The notes under the pieces: generated by a model
The model's input: only the letters and a program-made list of their open reading frames with translations
Told to the model about the DNA's origin: nothing
Database searches by the model: none
In this document: in pieces, positions 29,396-38,128 of the stretch
Numbering within the stretch: the first letter of the stretch is position 1
Layout: the number at the start of each line of letters is the position of its first letter
Source: UBA5239 sp031548025
Lineage (GTDB): Bacteria > Verrucomicrobiota > Lentisphaeria > Victivallales > Victivallaceae
Reading direction: 5' to 3'
Assembly (NCBI GenBank): GCA_031548025.1
Contig: JAVBRM010000100.1
Coordinates: 16,439 to 80,438, forward strand
DNA length: 64,000 nucleotides
Position numbers and translations under genes: made by a program

Positions 29396-30016
29396 GATTT
29401 CCAGCAGTTCCACATCGAATTTCAACATGGAGTTCGGCGGAATAACGTCACGAACGCCTTTATCTCCATAGGCCAGAGACGCCGGAATGAACAAACGATG
29501 CTTGCCGCCTTTTTTCATCAGCTTCAAGGCTTCGGTCCAACCGGGAATCACCTGTTCGAGTCCAAACTCGGCAGGCTGTCCGCGCTTGATCGAGCTATCG
29601 AAAACATTGCCGTTCAGCAACGAGCCTTCGTAATGAACCCGGACTTTGCAACCGGCTTTCGGGCCGTCGCCTTTTCCTTCTTCCAGAATCTCGTACTGCA
29701 AGCCGGAAGCGGTGGTTTTCACGCCCTGACGCAGCTTGTTTTCTTCGAAGAATTTCTTTTCCTCTTCAATATTCTGAGAGGCGATTTCATTCAATTCCGC
29801 CTGACCGAGTTCCTGGAGCTTCTTGTGAAAATCCTGCATGATCTTCTGATATTCACCGGGATTCATCACCGGCTGAGAACCTTTTACCAATTCAGTGACC
29901 GCTTCGGCGAAAATATCGCGGTTGAATTCCAGCGGCAACTGCATGACGGAACTGGCAATATTCATCGCCAGCGCGTAACCGAGCTTATCGGCTTCGTTTT
30001 CTAATTTAATGCTCAT
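29390..30016 (-). CDS. FKBP-type peptidyl-prolyl isomerase
   Basis: 208 residues. A helical N-terminal dimerisation domain (about 1-95, LGYALAMNIASSVMQLPLEFN) resembles FklB/Mip proteins. The FKBP domain (about 105-208) shows VRVHYEGSLLNGNVFDSS, FGLEQVIPGWTEALKLMKKGGKHRLFIPASLAYGD and IPPNSMLKFDVELLEI. It would isomerise Xaa-Pro bonds and act as a folding helper. There is no signal peptide, so the FklB-like cytoplasmic form is favoured. The 3' end overlaps the convergent Sel1-repeat gene by 6 bases. Confidence 0.9.
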   Translation of the reverse strand: MSIKLENEADKLGYALAMNIASSVMQLPLEFNRDIFAEAVTELVKGSQPVMNPGEYQKIMQDFHKKLQELGQAELNEIASQNIEEEKKFFEENKLRQGVKTTASGLQYEILEEGKGDGPKAGCKVRVHYEGSLLNGNVFDSSIKRGQPAEFGLEQVIPGWTEALKLMKKGGKHRLFIPASLAYGDKGVRDVIPPNSMLKFDVELLEIL

Positions 30017-30085
30017 ATTTATCCTTTGGTGTTAACTGGTAACATACATTCCATCGCTAAATTAACAAGCATCAAACGGAAAAAT

Positions 30086-30988
30086 TTAGATTTTACTCTG
30101 CGCCAAAGAATAAATTATGATTGCAATCGTCATCAAAGCCGCGGCAATTCCCCGGCGCAACCACATTTTGCCGCCGATCTTGGCATCAAGCTTGCCATAG
30201 CCATAATGCAGCAAAATGATTCCCAGGCCGATTGAAAACAGACCGCGGCTTGACTGAATAACATTTCCGAAAACGGTTCCCAGCAACCCGAAGCAAATAA
30301 ACAGCGAAACCTGCGACAAAAACCAAGCCAGTCCGAACGGCATCGCCATAACAAACTGCTTTCTGCTCCAACGGTATTTGAACAACATCGGCAGCGTCAA
30401 AATGCCCAGCAGCAAATAACAGACGGCCGCCACCCCGCAAGCATCCATGATCACATTGCCGCTGGCGGGCATCCTTACCAAGTACGTTTCGGCCATGTCG
30501 GTCAGCGAATAAGCCACCAGCGTCAACGCCAGCCACAGCATTCCCCTGAGGGTAAAACGGCTACCGCCGCTCCAATTCATCGCCATGGCGGCAATAGCGC
30601 TGAGAAATACCGCCAGCCATTGCCATGAGCCCAATCCATGCCCTTTCCACAACACGTAAATTACCGAGAGCACAATGATTTTCAACCCCAATAGCGAAGA
30701 AACGCGGCTGGCTTCGATCGAGCGCAGAGTGTTAAAAAACGCCGTTTGACCGGTCACAAAGAAGAGTACCCACATCAAGATTCCAAGCAAGAATTCCGGC
30801 AACATTTTCCACAATTCAACCGGAAAAAGCAATGGTGCAATCGGCAGGCAAAATACCCCCATCACCAGTTGAGAAAAAATCACCAGCCTTAACGAAGACT
30901 TATATTTCATCATAAAGCCGGCGCTGAAAATATATGAAAATGACTGCAAGAGGGCAGTAACCACACCCGCAATAATACCCAGAATCAT
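30086..30988 (-). CDS. EamA/DMT-type membrane transporter
   Basis: 300 residues with about ten hydrophobic helices in two similar halves and short loops, the layout of drug/metabolite transporters. It begins MILGIIAGVVTALLQSFSYIFS, with the basic C-terminus after the last helix. No substrate-defining motif is visible. The gene stands alone on the minus strand, with a 106-bp inverted-repeat element upstream. Confidence 0.72.
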   Translation of the reverse strand: MILGIIAGVVTALLQSFSYIFSAGFMMKYKSSLRLVIFSQLVMGVFCLPIAPLLFPVELWKMLPEFLLGILMWVLFFVTGQTAFFNTLRSIEASRVSSLLGLKIIVLSVIYVLWKGHGLGSWQWLAVFLSAIAAMAMNWSGGSRFTLRGMLWLALTLVAYSLTDMAETYLVRMPASGNVIMDACGVAAVCYLLLGILTLPMLFKYRWSRKQFVMAMPFGLAWFLSQVSLFICFGLLGTVFGNVIQSSRGLFSIGLGIILLHYGYGKLDAKIGGKMWLRRGIAAALMTIAIIIYSLAQSKI

Positions 30989-31050
30989 TATTAAATACCT
31001 TGAATTAAATATAAAGTATTAATATACAATCCCCAAACACAAATTCAAGG

Positions 31051-31156
31051 ATCGCTACGCTAAGAGGAAAGAGGAAAGAGCAAAGAGCAAAGAAAAGGAT
31101 GGGAGAGTCGCTCTGGTTGAAAATTAAAAGCAGAACTTTCCTCTTAGCGAAGCGAT
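31051..31156. repeat. 106-bp element with 21-bp inverted ends
   Basis: The left end (31051-31071, ATCGCTACGCTAAGAGGAAAG) and the right end (31136-31156) are inverted copies matching at 20 of 21 positions. The interior is purine-rich (GGAAAGAGCAAAGAGCAAAG). It lies between the transporter gene and the LacI promoter and codes for nothing obvious. It may be a small non-autonomous mobile element or a long hairpin; no clear target duplication was found. Confidence 0.6.
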
Positions 31157-31188
31157 GCGATATTTCTTCATTTTTTTTGATCGGCCTA

Positions 31189-31217
31189 TTGACAAATTGC
31201 ACCGGTGCAATTATAAT
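31189..31217 (+). promoter_or_regulatory. Sigma70-type promoter with operator inside the spacer
   Basis: TTGACA (31189-31194) and TATAAT (31212-31217) are 17 bases apart. Between and touching them lies the perfect 18-bp palindrome AATTGCACCGGTGCAATT (31195-31212), so a bound repressor would occlude RNA polymerase directly. It drives the LacI gene at 31246 and the three genes behind it. Confidence 0.85.
31195..31212. promoter_or_regulatory. LacI-type operator, perfect 18-bp palindrome
   Basis: AATTGCACCGGTGCAATT is fully self-complementary with a central CCGG. It fills the spacer of the promoter for the regulator at 31246, so autoregulation is likely. The sequence differs from the operators of the other two LacI genes in the window. 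Confidence 0.78.
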
Positions 31218-31245
31218 AATTTCAAACAATAAATGGATTTGATTT

Positions 31246-32250
31246 ATGCGAAGACGTGCCACATTGCAGGATATAGCCGATTATTGCAACCTTTCCAAGA
31301 GCATGGTTGCACAGGTCATTCGCGACCCGGAGCGCTGCAAGGCCACCGCCAAAACCAAATCCATGATCGCCTCGGCGGCACGCGAACTCGACTACCAGCC
31401 AAATTTCGCCGCCCGGGCGTTGAGCACCAACCGTACTTATTCGGTCGGGGTCATGTTTCCCGCGATCATCAATTTTTACCATGAATTAACTATTCATCTG
31501 GATGCCGCCCTGAGCAAGCACGGTTATTCCGGGGTTTTTGCTTATTGGAAGGCCGGGACAAACAGCAGAGATTCGTTTCTGGAGGCTTTTGAGAGAATGC
31601 GCCGCCGCAATGTCGACGGCATCATCACCTGCCAGTACGAGGAATCGGTGGCCGATCGCGGCATACCGGTGGTGACTTATGCGAATGAACGGCGGCTGAT
31701 GGACTGTGTTTACCCCGATAAACTCGATTATGCGGCTCGGGCAGTGCGATATTTGATGGAACATGGTCACAGAAATATCGGTTGCCTCAATTATTTTGAG
31801 GATGTTCGTCATCAGGCAATCTGCAGTGAGCTGAAACGCGCGGGTCTGAAAGTAAACTCCGATTGGATGGTAAATACACATGATCCCCATCAACTTCGTA
31901 GCGGCTATGAAGCCATGAAAACTTTGATCGAGCGAAAAAATCCTCCAAGCGCAATTATAACCCATTGCGATACGGTGGCAATCGGCGCGATCCGCTACGC
32001 TCACGAAGCAGGCGTCAAGATTCCTGACGATATCTCCATAATCAGTTTTGACAATCAGGTTGAATCCGCATACACAATTCCGGCCCTGACTAATTTTGGG
32101 CAACCATACGAACTGGCCGCGGAACTGTTGGTCGAAACTCTCCTGGCGAGGATCGAAAATCCCGCCCTTCCCCAGCAGAAACGCTCCTTCATCATGCCTT
32201 TAATCGAACGAGAATCAGTAAAAAATATAAACATAAACCAAGGTGAATAA
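31246..32250 (+). CDS. LacI family transcriptional regulator (cassette 3)
   Basis: 334 residues: helix-turn-helix ATLQDIADYCNLSKSMVAQVIRDP (about 5-28), with an unusual recognition helix (SKSMVAQVIRDPERCKA replaces the common VSxxTVSxVLN), a hinge near QPNFAARALS, and a sugar-binding effector domain (about 62-334). The distinct recognition helix fits the distinct AATTGCACCGGTGCAATT operator upstream. Its TAA stop shares one base with the ATG of the prepilin-like gene, implying coupling. The two DUF4838 genes follow in the same operon. Confidence 0.92.
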   Translation: MRRRATLQDIADYCNLSKSMVAQVIRDPERCKATAKTKSMIASAARELDYQPNFAARALSTNRTYSVGVMFPAIINFYHELTIHLDAALSKHGYSGVFAYWKAGTNSRDSFLEAFERMRRRNVDGIITCQYEESVADRGIPVVTYANERRLMDCVYPDKLDYAARAVRYLMEHGHRNIGCLNYFEDVRHQAICSELKRAGLKVNSDWMVNTHDPHQLRSGYEAMKTLIERKNPPSAIITHCDTVAIGAIRYAHEAGVKIPDDISIISFDNQVESAYTIPALTNFGQPYELAAELLVETLLARIENPALPQQKRSFIMPLIERESVKNININQGE

Positions 32251-32906
32251 TGAGAAAGCACAAGAATTTTACACTTATTGAACTGTTGGTCGTCATTGCG
32301 ATCATTGCTATTTTAGCAGCATTACTGCTACCGGCTTTAAACAAAGCCAGGCAGCGCGGAAAGGCTATTGACTGCCTTAATAATCTCAGTTCCATCGGCA
32401 AATTAGCTGCTTTTTATCACGATGATTTCAACGACGCCCTGCCAAGCCGAATAAAATTAACTACCCAGTATGTGCCGTTTGCTCAAGTTTTGATGAATTA
32501 TTATCTGCCGGGCGACTTTAAGTATCAATCAGCATCCTACAAAAACTATAAGTGGCCCTCATGTGAAAGAACAATTTTCGAATGCCGTCAGGAATCGGCA
32601 TACAACACTCCTCCATGTTATGATACTTCATATACTTACAATCAATTGGCAATGCATTATTATAATTCCGGCTACACTGATCCTTCGTTTCAATGGAGCA
32701 AAATGAAAAATCCTTCCAGAACTTTGTTACTTGCAGACAGCAATAAAGTTGGAGCTATTTCCAATCGCACAACCACTTATTCCCGAGTGGACCGGCGGCA
32801 TCTTGGACTGGCGCATTATCTCTTTCTGGACGGTCACGCAGAGGCAATCAAGACCCCCATGGCTGGACTAACCAATTTTACTTTGAATAACACGACATTT
32901 TATTAA
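32250..32906 (+). CDS. Prepilin-like protein (cassette 3)
   Basis: 218 residues beginning MRKHKNFTLIELLVVIAIIAILAALLLPALNKARQRGKA, a class III prepilin leader and membrane helix. The C-terminal part has RRHLGLAHYLFLDGHAEAI, an exact H-X9-DG spacing. The region between is rich in tyrosine and asparagine and contains three cysteines (CERTIFEC, PPC). AAGGTGAA lies just upstream of ATG 32250, which overlaps the LacI stop by one base. The first DUF4838 gene follows after 17 bases. Confidence 0.88.
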   Translation: MRKHKNFTLIELLVVIAIIAILAALLLPALNKARQRGKAIDCLNNLSSIGKLAAFYHDDFNDALPSRIKLTTQYVPFAQVLMNYYLPGDFKYQSASYKNYKWPSCERTIFECRQESAYNTPPCYDTSYTYNQLAMHYYNSGYTDPSFQWSKMKNPSRTLLLADSNKVGAISNRTTTYSRVDRRHLGLAHYLFLDGHAEAIKTPMAGLTNFTLNNTTFY

Positions 32907-32923
32907 TTCTCGCGGAGTATCTT

Positions 32924-35179
32924 ATGCTGAAGGTTATTTGCATCTTACTGCTGTCTATCTCCATAACGCAGGCTGCCGTGCCGATCACCCGCAACGGCAA
33001 AGCGGAAGCGGAAATCATCATTGCCGCCGACGCTCATCCGGCGGTCAAATACGCGGCGGAGGAACTCCGTCATTGGACGGAAGCTATTTCCGGGGCCAAG
33101 CTGCCGGTCATTCATGCGCCGGGTGGAGCCGCTACCCGCATTATTCTCAGTGTCAATAATGATCTGGCGGAATTGAGGGACAACGACGGTTACGCGGTTC
33201 GGACTCAAGGCCGAGAAATTCACCTGATCGCCTCGTGTCCGAAAGGTATTTTGAACGGCGTTTACAGATTGCTTTTCAAAAATACCGACATCATCTGGGC
33301 ACGGCCAAATGAGGATTTCGGCACGATTTACAGCCGCAAATCGGACCTCGATTTCGGCCAGACCAACTATATCGACATACCGGTCTATCGTCTGCGGGGG
33401 TGGCAAATCAGCGGAGAAGCATCCAATATCTGGCAGGCCCGGCAGGGTTCCAATTGGGCCAGCGCCTGGATGAAAAAAGACCCGCGAAACCTGCGGTTCG
33501 CTCCCATCCTCGAATATGGCGGCGGACATAATCTGATCGGGCGTTATATCCAGGAGAAGAAGTATTTCAACAGTCATCCGGAGTATTATTCCATGCTGGA
33601 CGGCAAGCATCAGCGCCCCAGCGAATCCCGCAACTCCAGTCAATTGTGCTTCACCAATCCGGAATTGCTGAAAACCTTTATCAAGGAACTGGACGAACGT
33701 ATCAAGGCTGATCCGGATTACATCACCTACCGGATTATGATCGAAGACAACTGGAAAGTCTGCGAATGTCCCGAGTGCCTCAAGCCGATCACCATTGACG
33801 GAAAATCAATTGACAACAAGAATAAAGCGTTTCGCTCCACCCAATTTTTCCTGTGGCTGAATCAGATCGCCCGTCACATGCGGAAACATTATCCTGGCAA
33901 GCGCATCCTGACTTTCGCTTATTTCTTCACCGAACCTCCTCCCCAATGCCCGGTCGAACCCAATATCGATATTTCATTCTGCCCGATTGCCAAGAATTCC
34001 AAATTCAATATCGAAGCCCCGGAAAATGCCGTCACCATGGAAAAGTTCAGCAACTGGATGAAAGTGACTCCGAACCTGACCTGGCGCGAATACTACGGAC
34101 TGGTCGGACCTTTTCCGCGGCCAACCGACATAATCGCTCTGGCGGACTGGAAATACGTCAATTCATATGGAGTCACCCGCACTTATTCGGAAATGTATGG
34201 CGACATCGATACTCCCCGGCAAAAACACACCAAAAGCTGGGACGCCAACGCCATGTATTTCTGGGTTATGGCTAACGGCTGTTGGAATCCGGCTCAGGAT
34301 GTTCGCGCCCTGCGGCGGGAGTTTCTGACCCGGGTATACGGTCCGGCCGCCGATGATGTGGCTGAATATTATCGCCTGATCGAAGATCAATGGTTTAAGA
34401 CTCCCGGCAAGTCCACCTATGCCGACAGATCTTGGCAGAACTGGCGGAAATGCGTCATCGAACCCGGGCTGGAACAACCATGCCGGGCCGCTCTGGAACG
34501 CGCCGTCGCCAAGGTTGTTCATCCCAACGGTCGGAAAATGCTGGCCGCCGTCCGCGCCAACTTCGAGGAGTTCATGAAGTATCAGGAACAATTTCAGATT
34601 CAGGCGGTTCGGGTAGAAAAAGCACCGCAACTCGATCCGGATTTCAACTCCGGCGAATGGCGGAAAGCTACTTCGGTCGACCAATTTTTTGTCGGCAACA
34701 ATCAAATACTTTATCAAAACCCGACCGAACTTCGAGTATTATACGATGACCAGAATATTTATTTCGGTGTGAAATGTCATCATCCGGATGTCCCCAAAAT
34801 GCAATATCGCCCCGCCTCTCAGGAGAAAAATCAGGCCCCGGATGGCGAAGGGTTTGAGATTTTTCTGTCCGGCATCTGGAAAGGAGAACCCCATTTCACT
34901 CAATTGTCATTCGATCCGGTCAACAACCGCCGGACCGCGGTCCGCAGCGCCCAATGGAACTCCGTAGTCGAAATCACCTATGACGGTTGGAGCGGCATGG
35001 CGACTGTTCCCTGGAAAAGCATTGGCATGAAGCCCGGCGAAACCAAGGAACTGCGCGGAGCCTTTGTTCGCCAGTTCGAACGTCCGCCCCGGCCGGGTGT
35101 CGCCCCTATCCGATCGGCACAGCTTTTCGGCGCACAACGCCACAAACCCAAAACTTTTATTCCTATCAATTTCAATTAA
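32924..35179 (+). CDS. Secreted DUF4838 protein with CBM9-like C-terminus, copy 1
   Basis: 751 residues. A signal peptide (MLKVICILLLSISITQAA) is followed by an alpha-glucuronidase-like N-terminal domain (about 22-135, EAEIIIAADAHPAVKYAAEELRHW). The DUF4838 core (about 150-560) shows GWQISGEASNIWQARQGSNW, YGGGHNL, FTNPELLKTF, EDNWKVCECPECLKP, TWREYYGLVGPFPRP and FWVMANG. A C-terminal domain (about 570-751) resembles family 9 carbohydrate-binding modules (LRVLYDDQNIYFGVKC). These proteins are abundant in gut Bacteroidota and PVC genomes; catalysis on uronic-acid-containing glycans is suspected but not established. The next gene is a paralogue. Confidence 0.82.
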   Translation: MLKVICILLLSISITQAAVPITRNGKAEAEIIIAADAHPAVKYAAEELRHWTEAISGAKLPVIHAPGGAATRIILSVNNDLAELRDNDGYAVRTQGREIHLIASCPKGILNGVYRLLFKNTDIIWARPNEDFGTIYSRKSDLDFGQTNYIDIPVYRLRGWQISGEASNIWQARQGSNWASAWMKKDPRNLRFAPILEYGGGHNLIGRYIQEKKYFNSHPEYYSMLDGKHQRPSESRNSSQLCFTNPELLKTFIKELDERIKADPDYITYRIMIEDNWKVCECPECLKPITIDGKSIDNKNKAFRSTQFFLWLNQIARHMRKHYPGKRILTFAYFFTEPPPQCPVEPNIDISFCPIAKNSKFNIEAPENAVTMEKFSNWMKVTPNLTWREYYGLVGPFPRPTDIIALADWKYVNSYGVTRTYSEMYGDIDTPRQKHTKSWDANAMYFWVMANGCWNPAQDVRALRREFLTRVYGPAADDVAEYYRLIEDQWFKTPGKSTYADRSWQNWRKCVIEPGLEQPCRAALERAVAKVVHPNGRKMLAAVRANFEEFMKYQEQFQIQAVRVEKAPQLDPDFNSGEWRKATSVDQFFVGNNQILYQNPTELRVLYDDQNIYFGVKCHHPDVPKMQYRPASQEKNQAPDGEGFEIFLSGIWKGEPHFTQLSFDPVNNRRTAVRSAQWNSVVEITYDGWSGMATVPWKSIGMKPGETKELRGAFVRQFERPPRPGVAPIRSAQLFGAQRHKPKTFIPINFN

Positions 35180-35189
35180 AAGAGGTTAT

Positions 35190-37427
35190 ATGAAGCAAAT
35201 CATTTTGTCCGCTATGGCGTTGTTTTTGGCCGGTTGCACCACTCCGGCAACCGTCACCGAATCGGGTAAGCCCACCGCCGAAATCGTCATTGCCGCCGAC
35301 GCTCATCCGGCAATCAAATACGCGGCGGAAGAATTACAGCGCTGGATCCGGGAAATCTCAGGCGCGGAATTGCCGATACGGAATGCTCCCGGCAATGCGC
35401 CGCTCAAAATCATGCTCAGCGTTAACTCCGATCTTGAACAACTCAAAGGCAATGACGGTTACGCTGTTCAAACCAGCGGCGACACCATTCATATTTTCGG
35501 TTCGTGTCCCAAAGGCGTGCTGAACGGTGCTTATAAATGGCTTTTTCGCAATACCGACATCATCTGGGCCCGGCCGGATTCCGAATTCGGTACCGTATAC
35601 AGCCGCAATCCCGACTTGAAGTTTGTTCACAATGATTATATCGACATCCCGGTGTACCGTCTGCGCGGATGGCAGATGAAGGGGCAGCACTCCGACGAAT
35701 GGCAAGCCCGGCAGGGCTCAAACTGGACCAGTGGCTGGATGGCCTATTCTCCGGAAAAATTAAAATTTGCCCCGGTCTTCGAATACGGCGGCGGGCATAA
35801 TCTGATCGGGCGTTATATTACGGAAAAGAAGTATTATGATGCTCACCCCGAATATTTTTCCATGCTGAACGGCAAGCATCCGCGACCAAGCACGGTTCGC
35901 GCTTCCACCCAGTTATGCTTCACCAATCCGGAGGTAGTCAAGGCATTCATCGCAGAGCTGGATGCTCGTATCAAAGAAAACCCCAATTACGAAACCTATC
36001 GCATCATGACCGAAGACAACTGGAACGTCTGTGAATGTCCCGAATGCCTCAAGTCGATCAATATCGATGGGAAAATTATTGATAACCAAGACAAAGCATT
36101 CCGTTCCACTCAATTTTTTCTGTGGCTGAATCAAATTGCCCGCCACATGCAGAAGAATTATCCAGGCAAGCGTATCCTGACATTCGGATACTTTTTCACC
36201 TATCCGACTCCATACTGCCGGGTGGAGCCGAATATCAGTATCTCGTTCTGCCCGATCAACAAGGACAGCAAACTGCCGATGAATGCTCCCGGTAACCAAA
36301 TCTGGGATGCACAATTTCTCCGCTGGATGTCGATCAAAGCAAACCTGACCTGGCGCGAATATTATGGACTGGTCGGGCCATTTCCGCGCCCCATGGATAT
36401 CGTGGCGATGGCAGACTGGCGTTATGCCCATAGTTACGGTGTCGACCGTACTTATTCGGAAATGCGGGTCGACTGCGATGGCGATAAAAGCTGGGATGTC
36501 AACGCCCTGTATTTCTGGGTCATGGCTAACGGCAACTGGAATCCGGATCAGGATGTTCACGCCATGCGCCGGGAATTCCTGACCCGGGTTTTCGGCCCGG
36601 CCGCCGATGACGTCGGCGAGTTTTATCGAATCGTAGAGAAAGGCTGGTTCGCCTTTCCTTCAAGCTCGCAATATACCGATAAGTCCGAAGCGTCATGGCG
36701 TTCCAGTGTCGTCAGCGCCGGTACCGAAGACGCCTGCCGCGCCGCGCTGGAACGGGCTGCCGCCAAGGTTATTCATCCCAATGCGGTAAAAATGCTTCAG
36801 GCGATGCGCGACACTTTCGAGGAACAGGTCAAACTGGCGGTCGGATTCAGTATTTCGTCCTTAAAAACCGACAAGACGCCAGTATTCGATCCTGATTTTC
36901 AGACCGGCGCCTGGCCCGATGCCGAAATCGCCGATCAGTTTTATTTGAGCGATGACGGTATTCCGCTGGAAAAAACTGCCGTCCGGCTGCTCTACGATGC
37001 TCAGAATCTTTATATCGGAGTTAAGTGTTTCGACCGGGAACCGGACAAAATCTTTGCTAAACCGGCCGGCCTGCCGCGTGACACCTGGCCCAGCGGCGAT
37101 AAGTTTGAATTTTTCCTGACCGGGGCAGAAAACGAAGTCTATCAGATTGTTTTCGACCCCAACGGCAATCTTTATGACGCCCGTGACAAAGATCCCAAAT
37201 GGAACGGCGATATCCAACTTCATTGCCGCACCACCGCCGACGGCTGGAGCGCCATGATCGCCATACCTTTTAAAAGCCTGGGCTTTGAAAGCCCGGCCGG
37301 CAGTAAAATATCCACCATGTTCATGCGCTACTGGAATCATCAGGCGAGGAAAACCGAAGTCAGTTACTGGCAGAAAAGCCGCCCGCACAATGCCGCCGGT
37401 TTCGGAGAAATCGTCTTCAAAGATTAA
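35190..37427 (+). CDS. DUF4838 lipoprotein with CBM9-like C-terminus, copy 2
   Basis: 745 residues, paralogous to the preceding gene over its whole length, with the same domain order: N-terminal glucuronidase-like domain, DUF4838 core with EDNWNVCECPECLKS and TWREYYGLVGPFPRP, and C-terminal CBM9-like domain. Unlike copy 1 it has a lipobox, LAGC, with the lipidated Cys16, so it is probably membrane-anchored. ATG 35190 follows an AAGAGG site and the stop of copy 1 by 10 bases; the frame is open further upstream, but inside copy 1. Its 3' end overlaps the convergent IclR gene by 4 bases. Confidence 0.85.
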   Translation: MKQIILSAMALFLAGCTTPATVTESGKPTAEIVIAADAHPAIKYAAEELQRWIREISGAELPIRNAPGNAPLKIMLSVNSDLEQLKGNDGYAVQTSGDTIHIFGSCPKGVLNGAYKWLFRNTDIIWARPDSEFGTVYSRNPDLKFVHNDYIDIPVYRLRGWQMKGQHSDEWQARQGSNWTSGWMAYSPEKLKFAPVFEYGGGHNLIGRYITEKKYYDAHPEYFSMLNGKHPRPSTVRASTQLCFTNPEVVKAFIAELDARIKENPNYETYRIMTEDNWNVCECPECLKSINIDGKIIDNQDKAFRSTQFFLWLNQIARHMQKNYPGKRILTFGYFFTYPTPYCRVEPNISISFCPINKDSKLPMNAPGNQIWDAQFLRWMSIKANLTWREYYGLVGPFPRPMDIVAMADWRYAHSYGVDRTYSEMRVDCDGDKSWDVNALYFWVMANGNWNPDQDVHAMRREFLTRVFGPAADDVGEFYRIVEKGWFAFPSSSQYTDKSEASWRSSVVSAGTEDACRAALERAAAKVIHPNAVKMLQAMRDTFEEQVKLAVGFSISSLKTDKTPVFDPDFQTGAWPDAEIADQFYLSDDGIPLEKTAVRLLYDAQNLYIGVKCFDREPDKIFAKPAGLPRDTWPSGDKFEFFLTGAENEVYQIVFDPNGNLYDARDKDPKWNGDIQLHCRTTADGWSAMIAIPFKSLGFESPAGSKISTMFMRYWNHQARKTEVSYWQKSRPHNAAGFGEIVFKD

Positions 37428-38128
37428 AGGAGTTCGCTGATTCTGGCGGCGGCCTGACAGCACTCCTCTACCGCGATGTCGTGAAATTCCGAGTCGAAGG
37501 TGATTCCCAGGCATGCGATGACGGAGCCGTGACTGCGTACCGCCGCCCCCATGGAATTGATGGAAATCATTTTTCCGGCTCGGGCGACTTCGGCGCTCCG
37601 CCGTCTGAATTCAGCGAAATCGGCGGTTTTCAGCGCATTGGCGGCACCATTATCACGGTCCCAGAAATATTTCACTTGCTTTTCATCCATATAGGACAGC
37701 AACAGGATGCCGGTTGAGTAGCCGAAAAGGCTGTGAAAGTTGCTCTGGGTGCTGGTCGTGGTCACGGAAATACTCGATTCCCGATTCAGGCACAAGAGTT
37801 CCATGCGGCGGCCGCCGTTCTCCACCACCAGGACCACCAGTTTGTTGTGTTTGAAAGCCAAGTCTTCCATGACCGGGCGGGCGATGTTTTCCAGATGGCG
37901 GTAAGGATTGGCCTGTCCCATCAGGTAGATCGCCGGCCCCAACGTATAACCGCGCCGGGTTCCCAAAGACCGGAGGTACCCGAGTTCCACCATCGTTTTG
38001 ACGATATGGGAACAGGCCGGAGAAGATACGCCCAGCAATTCCGCCAGCTCGCCCAACTGACAAGTGCGGTCGGGCTGCCGGCGGTAATATTGCAGAATCT
38101 TATCAAAACGTTCGATAACTTGTATCAA
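37424..38128 (-). CDS. IclR family transcriptional regulator
   Basis: 234 residues: an N-terminal winged helix (about 3-65, FDKILQYYRRQPDRTCQLGELAELLGVSSPACSHIVKTMVELGYL) and a C-terminal effector domain of the IclR type, with GRRMELLCLNRESSISV and ISINSMGAAVRSHGSVIACLGI. The start is a TTG overlapping the TGA stop of the upstream oxidoreductase gene; GGA lies about 7 bases upstream. It is the last gene of the 40610-37424 operon and is likely its regulator. Confidence 0.85.
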   Translation of the reverse strand: MIQVIERFDKILQYYRRQPDRTCQLGELAELLGVSSPACSHIVKTMVELGYLRSLGTRRGYTLGPAIYLMGQANPYRHLENIARPVMEDLAFKHNKLVVLVVENGGRRMELLCLNRESSISVTTTSTQSNFHSLFGYSTGILLLSYMDEKQVKYFWDRDNGAANALKTADFAEFRRRSAEVARAGKMISINSMGAAVRSHGSVIACLGITFDSEFHDIAVEECCQAAARISELL

